From positions 1-45,679 of the forward strand of contig JAFGIB010000440.1 in the NCBI GenBank assembly GCA_016929805.1: a stretch of DNA of 45,679 nucleotides, read 5' to 3'. The position numbers and the translations under genes are program-made. Below are positions 8,863 to 18,363 of the stretch, in pieces; position 1 is the first letter of the stretch, and each line of letters begins with the position of its first letter. The DNA is from Deltaproteobacteria bacterium. GTDB taxonomy: Bacteria; Myxococcota_A; Polyangia; Polyangiales; JAFGIB01. The notes under the pieces were generated by a model, which was given only the letters and a program-made list of their open reading frames with translations, searched no databases and was not told the DNA's origin.

Positions 8863-11800
8863 AACGATCGATTAAAACAATGCTGATAACGCGACTATTT
8901 ATTGTAGCAATAGCGATAGCCTTCGTCTCGAGCTGTTCCGGCGAAAACAGAGAGCCTTATAAAACCGAGGCGGGTAAGGTCAAGATACCCCTGATAACGA
9001 CCAACTCCGACGAGGCCTACCGGCTGGCGGGCACTTTGCTCATCCAAGATGAAGGCAATCCTCCAAACACCATCGAGACCCTGACGACAACTAAAGATAG
9101 CGAAGAGAAAGAGCTCGAGGTCGAGCTCAAGGTCGGCGGATACGCGGTCGTGTTACAAGAAGGCTGGAGCTTGTACGATCATCAAGGCGTGCAAGTTCCC
9201 AATGTTTCGGTAGTATCGGACACGCTCGAGTTTGTTGTTAAACCCTTTAGGGCGACCGAAGTTAGGTTCGAGTTTTTGATAGGCGATGTTGACCCGAGAG
9301 GCGGTGCGACGATAACCGCGAACGCCGATAACGTCCACGCGCTAACCGGAAAGGTGACGTTGGCGCTGAGTACGGCGTGTAGTCCCCGAATAGACACTGT
9401 CTGTGGACCGTTGAGCAAGCTCGATAAACGAGAGGTCGAATTCGTCATGCTTTTCGCCGTAGAATCAGACGGTTTATCGGGCGATCTCAGGCAGGTTTCG
9501 ACAGGGCCGGTTATTTTTGAGTTTTTCGGCCATGAATTTTTAGAAAAGATAGTGGGACCCGCGCTCAACGGTACGCGTTACAGCTTTGCTCTAAGGAGCG
9601 ACGCGGACGGCCGGATATGGTTCGAAAGCACGGCGCGCTTGACTGCCGCGGGTAAGGGCGACGTGTGGGAATCCGAATTTGATCTATCGATAACCGGATC
9701 GGCCGACGGTTCCTTGGTCGAGGGTATGACAACTCTCGCCACGGCCGGAATCCCGGCCTTCGCCGCGAATGACGGTCTATTGACCCTTTCGGCGAGCAGC
9801 ACGGGTAACGGAAGCAGGCGCAAGCTTGAGGAACAGGTGTCGGGCACGGGCAGGTTTATTTATGATAACTACGCGCCTGAAAGCGATAAGACAGGCCCGG
9901 AAGGCATCGCACGGGATGTGATTTTGACCTTTGACGAGGGAAACTTTCAGAACGAAAGCTCTCGAGTGATTTTGCACGACGGCGAGCTTAGCGGCCCGGT
10001 TGCGGCAGGGGAGCTCGCCGCCAAAAGAATAAGAGGAAGGCTTTTCGGACAGTTCGAGGAGAGCCGAACCAATTACCTTACCTACAGCCGAGAGTTCGAA
10101 AATCCGTCCTGGACATCCGAGGGTGTCTTTGTCATACCGGATATCTCGGTCGCGCCCGACGGCTCGAATGAGGCGGATAAATTGATCGCCGACCAATCGA
10201 GCGGCTACCACTATATCGACCGAGACGATTTGATCCCGGTAGCTATCGGCGATTACGTCTCGTTTTCTCTATTCGCGCGGGCCGCCGAGTACCGCTACGT
10301 CAGTCTATTTCTAAGCGCGGGTTCCGCGCAGGTCTCGGTTATCTTCAACGTAGGCGACGGCACGGTTCAGAGCGAAACCAGCCCGAGCGAAACCCACGCG
10401 TTTTGCACGCCCGTTTCCGGAGATTGGTATCGATGTACCGCCGTATGGACTGTATCGGGAACCGGTGACTTAAACGCTAGAATCGAGAACGTCGACAATA
10501 ACGGAAACCGCGATTTCGTCGGCGATGACTCGAGGGGCGTTACGATTTGGCAGGCTCAAATTGAAAAGGGCCGCTTCCCGACGAGCCCGATTGAAACCGA
10601 GGCTGAGCCCGTCACCCGCTTACAAGACGAGTTCTACTGGTCGCAAGCCATTATTCCGCCGGCAATGCGAACGGGGCTTTTCGCCTTTGATATCATTCCC
10701 TATCTCTCGAACGCGGATATGGATGGCTCCTATATCGTGCCGATCGATTGGTACGGCTCTTCGCAACGTTATTTCGTACAGATGCGCGGAAGTAACAACG
10801 GTGAAGTATCGGTTTACGATCAGAGCGCGGAACAAGATCTGATTATTGCCAACCGCGATACCTGTACGGACTGCAGCGGAATCGATTGGGACCGCGAGCA
10901 ACGGCTCACGCTGGTTTTCCACCCTTCGCAAGGACGTTTTGAATTATCGGGCTTTAATCAAGGAGACGGCGATTATTCGGGGCCGAGCTTTGACGACAAT
11001 GAGGGCGACCTATATTACGGGCACGGTATGTCTCAAGGCTTGAGCCGGCAGATTCAGGGATTGATTTCGGAACCCTATCATCCTCCTTGCGACAGCGATG
11101 CAAACCAATGCCCCGAAGATTACACCTGCGTCTTGACCGATTTCGGACATCCGATTTGCGTTGTCACCGGCGTTGAGGCCTGCGATGACCACATCGACAA
11201 TGACGACGATGGTTTAATCGATTGCAATGACTCGAGTTGCGCGAATACCGCGGAATGCCCGGAGGATTGCGACGACGGAATCGATAACAACCTGGATGGT
11301 TTGATAGACTGTTATGACCCGTTCTGCTTCAGCCCGGATTGTCCGGAAATCTGCGACGACAGAATCGACGATAATGAAACCGATAACGACTTTGACGGCC
11401 TGGCCAACTGCGAAGACGACGACTGCATGAAAATCGCGGGAGCGTGCCCGGAAGTCTGCGACGACGAGGTCGACAACGACGCCGACGGAGATGTCGATTG
11501 CGACGATCCCGATTGCTGGCGCGCGAACAGCGGCTGTGTCGAGATTTGCGACGATAGCCGTGATAACGACGGCGACGGACTTACCGATTGCGATGATGAG
11601 ACCGATTGCATGGTCATCGGCTCAGGGTGCATCGCCGAAGACTGCGATAGCGGCATCGACGAAGACGGCGATCATCGAACCGATTGCGCTGACCCGGATT
11701 GCCAGATTCCGGGCTCCGATTGCGTCGAGGATAGTTACCTAAACTGTAACGACGAGGTCGATAATGATCAGGACGGCCGAACCGATTGCGACGATTCGGA

Positions 11801-14800
11801 CTGCGCCAACGGCCCCTTCGGTTGCGTTGAAATCTGCGACGACGAGGTCGACAACGACGCCGACGGCGACCTAGACTGCGACGATCCCGAATGCTGGGTG
11901 AGCGGCTCCGGTTGTACCGAGAACGGCGAAGATAGCTGCAGCGACGGAAACGACAACGACGGCGACGGATTCATCGACTGCGCGGACCGAGATTGCCGCG
12001 GTCTAGAAGCATGCAATGATGTTACAAGAGCGGTAGCCGCTTATTTTTCAGACGGCGTATTCAGCAACCCGAGCACGCGGTATATTTGGTATGATGACGA
12101 CAGCGGGATCGGTACTATCGACGGACCATTTGCGGCAGACAAGCTCGCGACCAAAGTGATCGACGGTGAAGTTTTCGGCCAATTCGAAGGCGAGCGGACC
12201 AACCATGTTTTAAATAGCGCTGATTTGGATGAAAGCGCGCATTGGTCCCTGTCGCCCGCGGAAGCTGAACCGGCGGTTACGAGATTGGTTGATCTACCGT
12301 TAGGGCCGAAGTATCGAGACGATGCTTTTCGTATCGCCTATTCGGCTGACGAAGCTTCTGTTGTCGAGCAGACGGTAAGCGGTCTGACCGAGGGGACAAC
12401 CGTAAGTCTCACCGCTCATCACCACAAAGACGACGAGAGCACCAAGATCCACTGGCGTTTCGCTTCGAGCAACAACGCGGTTGAAACGCTTATTCCAACT
12501 CAGACCCAAGGACGGTTGATTTGGACGAAGACCTATGACTCGGGCGATCGGGATTTGGGCAATGGTATAGCTATTGATAATGATGAGAACGTCGTTATAT
12601 TTGGTATTTTTGACGGCCTACCGGCCGGAGAGCTATTCGTTTCTAAGTTAGATAAAAACGGAAATGAGTTATGGACAGATATCGTTGCCGATAGCGACGC
12701 CGGCCATACCTGCGGAGGCGTCGCTATTGAAAGTAACGGAAATATAATTGTAGCGGGGAACAACTCGATTAGCGGTTCTGGTATAAATGCTTGGATTCGC
12801 AAGTACGATCCAAGCGGAAACGAGATATGGACGCGTACTATAGCTGATGCAACCGCAGCTCCGAAAATAGCAATCGGTAGCGAAGGAAACCTTTATATTT
12901 CCGGATATACATCTAACGATATATATATAGCCAAACTGGATTCTACGGGAACGGTTATTTGGAGTGATACTCACGACGTCGGGGATGACGATCTAGGTTT
13001 TGCCGTAGCGGTTGACAGCGAAGAAAACGTAATAGCAGGCGGACAGATAGGCGATAGTTCGACTACCGACATCTGGGTTCGCAAATATGATAGCAATGGA
13101 AATGAGATATGGACGGACGTTTTCGATAGCGGTTATCGAGACATGAATTTGGGGGTAGCTGTTGATAGACACGATAATATCATAGTTACGGGCGGATGGT
13201 ATGTAAGTGTAGAACCCTATTCCGTCTCGAATTGGACGCGTAAATATGATCCTTTTGGATATGAGTTATGGACTCGCGTTATCGATGAAGACGGTTTGGG
13301 TTTATCACCTAAAGTCGATAGCGAGATGAATATTTTCGTCGCCGGGAATATTATCACCGGGAATACTTACGGAAGCGAACGGGCCGACACACACTTCCGA
13401 AAATACGATCCACAAGGAATGGAAATATGGAGCGAAACAACGGCGACTGGCGACCAGTCAAGCGCCTATGATATTGCTATTAATAATAAAGGTTATTTTT
13501 ACGCAGTAGGGGATACCTACGTATATAACGAAGAGCTCGATGTTTGGGGTTCAGACATTTGGGTTGGCAAATTTTCAGACAAATACCAAACTGGATGGCG
13601 ACGGGCCGGTGACCGAAGAGTTGTAGAATCGGGTACAAACGACGTAGTGGTAGGACTTAGAAACGCCGAAGACGGTGTTGGAGGATCGATACTGGCTTGG
13701 AATATTCAATTAGAAGAAGGTTTATTTCCTTCATCTCCCATCGTAACCGTAGATACAACCGTAACTCGAACCGCTGATGACTACAGATGGCCGGCGCGGT
13801 TCGCGGGTAGAAACCATCCGTTGCGAAGGCGAATTGGTATCGACGTGATACCGGAATATGCAAGCGACGAAGTTCCGGCCGAAGGCGCGTATCTGATGTG
13901 GTTCGCGGATAGTAATCAACAAATGGCTTATTATATCTCATCCGACGCGAGGGTCGTGGTCGAGGCGATTGGCGGATCGGCTTATGTAGCCACGGGAGTC
14001 TTGAATTGGAACCGCGGACAAAAGCTGAGCATTGTATTTGATCCCGACAGGGGCGAGATTTCGGTTTCAGGCTCGAACGACGAAGAAACGACGGTCGTAG
14101 GCTCACCGTGGGCAACCGACCAGGGAGATGTAATTCTAGGAAGACGCGGCTCGGGAGGAGGAAACGAAGCGGCGGCCTTCGCGTTGATTTCAGAGCCCTA
14201 TCTTATCGAGCGCTGCGACGATCTTCTAGACAATGACGGCGATCGCCTGGTCGATTGCGCCGATTCCGATTGCTGGCGTTCGGACAGCGGATGCGTTGAA
14301 GTATGCGACGACTCAATAGACAATGACGGCGACTATAACATCGACTGCCAGGATATCGATTGCAGAATTATCGGGACGCCCTGCCACCCGGAAATCTGCG
14401 GGAACGGAGAGGACGACGACGACGACGACGCGACTGACTGTCAGGATACCGATTGTATGGGCGCCGAATGCCCCGAGACGTCGGTTCTTTTGTGTTCCGA
14501 CGGGCTCGATAATGACCTTAACGGCGTATCGGACTGCGCCGATGGCAACTGTTGGGCTATTGTCGGTATTACCTGCCCCGAGATATGCTACGACGGCGCG
14601 GACAACGATAAGGATGGTTACGTCGACTGTTTTGACAAGGATTGCGGGTATAAAGGCTCTGGATGCACGGAGGACAATGAGCAGCTATGCGGCGATCGAA
14701 TAGACAACGACGGAGACGGGGTTATCGACTGCTCGGACAGCGGTTGCCGCGGTCAGCTAAACTGTCGCGGCATTATCGGAGGCTCGATCGCAACTTTTTC

Positions 14801-17800
14801 AGACGGTCGATATAGTAATCCCAGCGCGCGTTATATCGGATATGCAGACGGCGTATCGCCCGGCGCGCTCTCGGAACCATTTGAGCGAAACAAGCTGGCG
14901 ACGACGAACATCGACGGACGGATATATGGTCTTTTCGAAGGCGAGCGGACCAATCACGTTCTTTACAGCGCGAGCTTGGATGTTCTTTCAAGCGATAACA
15001 ACGGACTCGGATGGGTGTATCAAGGCAATACCGCCGCGCCGACGGTAGAGCGCTTATCGACCGACGCCATGGGCCCTGTAAACGGAAACGACGCCTTCCG
15101 GATCACTTTCCCGGCCGACGAAACCGCGATAGTCGGACAGAACATAGTCGGTATAGATCCGACCCAACCGGTGACCCTATCCGCGTTTCACCACCTCGAT
15201 ATTCCGACCAAGACCGATTGGCGCTTGGTCTCCTTGGACAATCTGATTAAACCGGTTACGACCGAAGATAGAACGCTGTGGACGGATGTTTACGATAGCG
15301 AGGTAGGAAACGACACCGGCACAATCGCCGGCGTCGTCGGTGACGGCAATATTGTAGTCGTAGGTGTCGCCGGTTCTTTGTCGGGAGGTGTAAACGGCGA
15401 CTTTCTAGTTCGAAAGTATACGCCCGACGGAAAGCTGATATGGAGCCGGACGTATGATACCGGGTACGACGATTTCGTTGTGTTCGGTGCCGTAAATAGC
15501 TCCGGAAACGTATTGGTCGCTGGAAGCGCCTGGAACGGTAGTACCGACGATATATGGGTTGGTGAATACGATACTTACGGAAGGCTCGTATGGTCCGATA
15601 TGATACACGATAACGGACCGATTGACGTCGTTTACGGAATAGCCGTTGACTTAGATAATAACGCTTATATGGTTTGGTATGACGGTTCGTATCCAAACTA
15701 TAGTATGAGGATGAGGAAATATAACTCCGACAGAACGGTAGATCCGAATTGGGAGGAAACCTATAATATCGGCGCATACACAAGCCCAACGGGTTTGACG
15801 ATCGATAGCTCGGGAAACGTGATCGTTGCGGGACAAACGCAAATCTCTTCTTATTACAATTTTCTTCGAAAGTATAGCCAAGATAGATCGACAATCACCA
15901 CATGGACTTATGCTAACGGCGAAAATGAAGGCGGGTATTCGATTACCTCCGATGAAATGAACGATATATACGTTACCGGCGCATCGGATAACGGTACGAA
16001 CGTAGACTTATTATTGAGCAAGTACGACGGCGAGACCGGAACGTTGATATGGTCCCGCGTTTACGATAGCGGCGCTCACGATATGGGCAGTGGAATCGAC
16101 CTAGATCAACAAGGAAATATCTATATATCGGGCGCAATAAACGGAGAAACCTCTTATTTCGAAAGTAACGATATTATTATCGCTAAGTATAATGCCGACG
16201 GAGATCTCATCTGGACACAATTCGTCAGCGGAGAACTTGAGGACGGTGAAAATATCGGTATCGGAATAGCCGTCGATCGAGACGACGATGTTGTTGTCGC
16301 TGGACACGTCGATAACAGTTCATCGCGAGATCTTTGGATTAGCAAAATAGCAAATGAGAATTGGCAACGCGCGGATGTTCCAACGGTCGGTGAGACGAGC
16401 GTCTCCAGCGGTTTGATAGGCCTGCGCAATTCTGCCGATGGTTCAGAAGGTTCGATCTTGGCGTGGAATGTACAACTCGAAGAAGGCAGATTCCCGTCCT
16501 CTCCGATAATCACCGAAGATACTCCCGTAACGAGATTATCCGACGAATTTTGGTGGCCCGAGGAAGTCGTTGGGCCCGATCACGCTTTGCGAGGAAGATT
16601 CGCTGTCGATATTATTCCCGAGTATGCGAGTAGCGAAGTTCCGAAAAACGGCGCGTATCTTTTCTGGTTTGCCGATAGCGATCAAGAAATCGCGTACGTC
16701 ATTATGCCGGCTTACGAAGATTCTCCGACCGTTATTATCGCGGTTGAAGAGGCGTACAGCTCATCGACCACATACGTCGAAACCGAGCCACTTCAATGGA
16801 ACCGCGATCAAAAGCTCACACTGATATTCGACCCGGCATTGGGAGAGATAACCGTAGAAGGGATAGAGGGACTAGAAGAACCGTTGAATACCTTTACAGG
16901 CCGAACTTGGTTTACCAATGACGGCCCGATACTTATGGGTCGACACATGACCGACAGCGCCGCCGCAGCCTTCGCGTTGATTTCGCAGCCTTATTTTCGC
17001 GCGAGGACGGAGTGGACGAGTGTTGAATGTGGCACTGGTTTCGAATTCGTAGGGGATTTAGCTATTAGTAGTGACGGAAGTATATTTGCGGTGGGAGGCA
17101 CGAAAGCGGAAAGTACGGGCGAAATGGAAGATCTGTTATTGAGAAAATACGATGAAAACGGTGTTTTCCAATCGGATACAGTTCTTGATATATCCTCTTT
17201 TCCAACCGGGGGTCTATACGTTGTTATCGACAAGGACGATAATATTATTATTGGTGCGATTATTTATAACGCGCCGGAATATAGAACATGGATAGGAAAG
17301 TATAGTTCCGGCGGTGTATTCCAGTGGGGCAGCGAATTCGTCAGCGGCGCTTTCAACTACGTTCAAGGGCTCGCGGTAGACGGTCAAGGAAACACAATCG
17401 CGACAGGAATTGCAGAATACAGCACATCGGATATATGGGTAAGAAAGTATAGCAGTAACGGAGATATACTTTGGACCGACATATATGACGGAGGATATTC
17501 GGATCACGGGCGAGATGTGACAGTTGACGACCAGGACGACATTTATGTAATCGGAGAAACAAAAATTGGCTCTCAATGGTATACATGGTTAAGAAAATAC
17601 GATAAGGATTATATACAAAACGATGAGCCTGAATGGACGGAAATAATTGAAATAGAACCGCTACATAATACCGGCGGTAAATGTATAACGGTCGATGAGG
17701 AAGAAAATGTTGTCGCCGCTGGAGAATATGATACGGGTTCAGGTATCGGTGCGTGGGTGCGTAAATACAATTCGAATATGGAAATCCAATGGACGGAAGC

Positions 17801-18122
17801 TTGGCATGAAGGTTACGACGTTGATGACGACTATCCTGACGGCGATTGGACTTATTCTATAAATCACGACTCACAAGGAAATATATATCAATCAATCGCG
17901 TCTCATAATGGAAAAAATACAGATATTATAATAAATAAATATAATCCGGAAGGAAACCTTTTGTGGTCGGAGACATATGATGGCGGCGAATCCGATTACG
18001 CTCCAGGGATTGAGACGGATGCTCAGGCAAACGCGGTCGTGATATCGGGAGTGCTCGCAATAGATTCAAATTATCAAAAGATGTGTCATTGGCTCAGAAA
18101 ATATCCGATCGATCCCGAGTGA
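8859..18122 (+). CDS. Giant modular cysteine-rich lipoprotein, 3087 aa (paralogue 2 of 3)
   Basis: The start is GTG at 8859, with AGGA eight bases upstream; it places a lipobox (FVSSC) at Cys26, the same residue number as in paralogue 3. Ser at +2 fits outer-membrane sorting. Order by residue: N-terminal conserved domain (about 40-340), sandwich module A (345-743), nine Asp/Cys repeats (775-1052), module B (1055-1785) with a seven-bladed propeller inserted at 1218-1579, six repeats (1785-1970), module C (1975-2713) with a second inserted propeller at 2139-2501, and a third propeller as the C-terminus (2716-3087). Propeller blades carry WxRKYDxxGxExW phrases typical of SBBP-type repeats. The sandwich modules resemble those of phage head-spike and tail-fibre proteins and carbohydrate-binding modules. 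An adhesion or recognition role is inferred; no enzymatic motif was seen. Confidence 0.93.
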   Translation: MKRSIKTMLITRLFIVAIAIAFVSSCSGENREPYKTEAGKVKIPLITTNSDEAYRLAGTLLIQDEGNPPNTIETLTTTKDSEEKELEVELKVGGYAVVLQEGWSLYDHQGVQVPNVSVVSDTLEFVVKPFRATEVRFEFLIGDVDPRGGATITANADNVHALTGKVTLALSTACSPRIDTVCGPLSKLDKREVEFVMLFAVESDGLSGDLRQVSTGPVIFEFFGHEFLEKIVGPALNGTRYSFALRSDADGRIWFESTARLTAAGKGDVWESEFDLSITGSADGSLVEGMTTLATAGIPAFAANDGLLTLSASSTGNGSRRKLEEQVSGTGRFIYDNYAPESDKTGPEGIARDVILTFDEGNFQNESSRVILHDGELSGPVAAGELAAKRIRGRLFGQFEESRTNYLTYSREFENPSWTSEGVFVIPDISVAPDGSNEADKLIADQSSGYHYIDRDDLIPVAIGDYVSFSLFARAAEYRYVSLFLSAGSAQVSVIFNVGDGTVQSETSPSETHAFCTPVSGDWYRCTAVWTVSGTGDLNARIENVDNNGNRDFVGDDSRGVTIWQAQIEKGRFPTSPIETEAEPVTRLQDEFYWSQAIIPPAMRTGLFAFDIIPYLSNADMDGSYIVPIDWYGSSQRYFVQMRGSNNGEVSVYDQSAEQDLIIANRDTCTDCSGIDWDREQRLTLVFHPSQGRFELSGFNQGDGDYSGPSFDDNEGDLYYGHGMSQGLSRQIQGLISEPYHPPCDSDANQCPEDYTCVLTDFGHPICVVTGVEACDDHIDNDDDGLIDCNDSSCANTAECPEDCDDGIDNNLDGLIDCYDPFCFSPDCPEICDDRIDDNETDNDFDGLANCEDDDCMKIAGACPEVCDDEVDNDADGDVDCDDPDCWRANSGCVEICDDSRDNDGDGLTDCDDETDCMVIGSGCIAEDCDSGIDEDGDHRTDCADPDCQIPGSDCVEDSYLNCNDEVDNDQDGRTDCDDSDCANGPFGCVEICDDEVDNDADGDLDCDDPECWVSGSGCTENGEDSCSDGNDNDGDGFIDCADRDCRGLEACNDVTRAVAAYFSDGVFSNPSTRYIWYDDDSGIGTIDGPFAADKLATKVIDGEVFGQFEGERTNHVLNSADLDESAHWSLSPAEAEPAVTRLVDLPLGPKYRDDAFRIAYSADEASVVEQTVSGLTEGTTVSLTAHHHKDDESTKIHWRFASSNNAVETLIPTQTQGRLIWTKTYDSGDRDLGNGIAIDNDENVVIFGIFDGLPAGELFVSKLDKNGNELWTDIVADSDAGHTCGGVAIESNGNIIVAGNNSISGSGINAWIRKYDPSGNEIWTRTIADATAAPKIAIGSEGNLYISGYTSNDIYIAKLDSTGTVIWSDTHDVGDDDLGFAVAVDSEENVIAGGQIGDSSTTDIWVRKYDSNGNEIWTDVFDSGYRDMNLGVAVDRHDNIIVTGGWYVSVEPYSVSNWTRKYDPFGYELWTRVIDEDGLGLSPKVDSEMNIFVAGNIITGNTYGSERADTHFRKYDPQGMEIWSETTATGDQSSAYDIAINNKGYFYAVGDTYVYNEELDVWGSDIWVGKFSDKYQTGWRRAGDRRVVESGTNDVVVGLRNAEDGVGGSILAWNIQLEEGLFPSSPIVTVDTTVTRTADDYRWPARFAGRNHPLRRRIGIDVIPEYASDEVPAEGAYLMWFADSNQQMAYYISSDARVVVEAIGGSAYVATGVLNWNRGQKLSIVFDPDRGEISVSGSNDEETTVVGSPWATDQGDVILGRRGSGGGNEAAAFALISEPYLIERCDDLLDNDGDRLVDCADSDCWRSDSGCVEVCDDSIDNDGDYNIDCQDIDCRIIGTPCHPEICGNGEDDDDDDATDCQDTDCMGAECPETSVLLCSDGLDNDLNGVSDCADGNCWAIVGITCPEICYDGADNDKDGYVDCFDKDCGYKGSGCTEDNEQLCGDRIDNDGDGVIDCSDSGCRGQLNCRGIIGGSIATFSDGRYSNPSARYIGYADGVSPGALSEPFERNKLATTNIDGRIYGLFEGERTNHVLYSASLDVLSSDNNGLGWVYQGNTAAPTVERLSTDAMGPVNGNDAFRITFPADETAIVGQNIVGIDPTQPVTLSAFHHLDIPTKTDWRLVSLDNLIKPVTTEDRTLWTDVYDSEVGNDTGTIAGVVGDGNIVVVGVAGSLSGGVNGDFLVRKYTPDGKLIWSRTYDTGYDDFVVFGAVNSSGNVLVAGSAWNGSTDDIWVGEYDTYGRLVWSDMIHDNGPIDVVYGIAVDLDNNAYMVWYDGSYPNYSMRMRKYNSDRTVDPNWEETYNIGAYTSPTGLTIDSSGNVIVAGQTQISSYYNFLRKYSQDRSTITTWTYANGENEGGYSITSDEMNDIYVTGASDNGTNVDLLLSKYDGETGTLIWSRVYDSGAHDMGSGIDLDQQGNIYISGAINGETSYFESNDIIIAKYNADGDLIWTQFVSGELEDGENIGIGIAVDRDDDVVVAGHVDNSSSRDLWISKIANENWQRADVPTVGETSVSSGLIGLRNSADGSEGSILAWNVQLEEGRFPSSPIITEDTPVTRLSDEFWWPEEVVGPDHALRGRFAVDIIPEYASSEVPKNGAYLFWFADSDQEIAYVIMPAYEDSPTVIIAVEEAYSSSTTYVETEPLQWNRDQKLTLIFDPALGEITVEGIEGLEEPLNTFTGRTWFTNDGPILMGRHMTDSAAAAFALISQPYFRARTEWTSVECGTGFEFVGDLAISSDGSIFAVGGTKAESTGEMEDLLLRKYDENGVFQSDTVLDISSFPTGGLYVVIDKDDNIIIGAIIYNAPEYRTWIGKYSSGGVFQWGSEFVSGAFNYVQGLAVDGQGNTIATGIAEYSTSDIWVRKYSSNGDILWTDIYDGGYSDHGRDVTVDDQDDIYVIGETKIGSQWYTWLRKYDKDYIQNDEPEWTEIIEIEPLHNTGGKCITVDEEENVVAAGEYDTGSGIGAWVRKYNSNMEIQWTEAWHEGYDVDDDYPDGDWTYSINHDSQGNIYQSIASHNGKNTDIIINKYNPEGNLLWSETYDGGESDYAPGIETDAQANAVVISGVLAIDSNYQKMCHWLRKYPIDPE
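11182..12015 (+). repeat. Asp/Cys-rich repeat array, 9 units
   Basis: Nine degenerate DNDxDGxxDC units sit between modules A and B of the second giant lipoprotein. The same number is found at the equivalent place in the third paralogue, which supports whole-gene duplication. Confidence 0.8.
12510..13595 (+). other. Seven-bladed SBBP-type propeller inserted in module B
   Basis: The 362-residue insert runs from GRLIW to KYQTG and has seven blades, six of them ending in a K-x-D-x-x-G-x-x-x-W phrase. Uninterrupted modules continue directly from the preceding strand to the W-[RQ]-[RK] strand that here begins at 13596, so the propeller sits in a loop of the sandwich. Confidence 0.75.
14210..14770 (+). 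repeat. Asp/Cys-rich repeat array, 6 units
   Basis: Six units lie between modules B and C of the second giant lipoprotein. One is unusually acidic (GEDDDDDDATDC), and the third paralogue has the same count here. Confidence 0.8.
15273..16361 (+). other. Seven-bladed propeller inserted in module C
   Basis: This 363-residue insert has seven blades and occupies the same loop of module C as the insert in module B. It ends just before a WQR strand at 16362. Module C of paralogues 1 and 3 has no insert. Confidence 0.72.
17004..18119 (+). other. C-terminal seven-bladed propeller
   Basis: About 372 residues with seven WxRKYxxxG-type blades form the end of the second giant lipoprotein, directly after module C. 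The first blades are more divergent than those of the inserted propellers. Confidence 0.7.
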
Positions 18123-18363
18123 GACAATCGGCGATGATTCTTCGAACCAAAACAGGGACTAATAGACCGATAGATACGAATGGTTAACATTTTTCGACGA
18201 GCAACCGGCTACAACGTCGTTAGGCGGGCGAAAAAGGATCGCGCTACGAAAAAGATATATCGCTTCGAGCAAAACTCGTAACGCGGCGGCTTATCCTCCG
18301 CTACAGCCACACGAGGAGAACACGCCAACGAGGTTTTGATATTTGCATTGAGGGAGTCGTCAG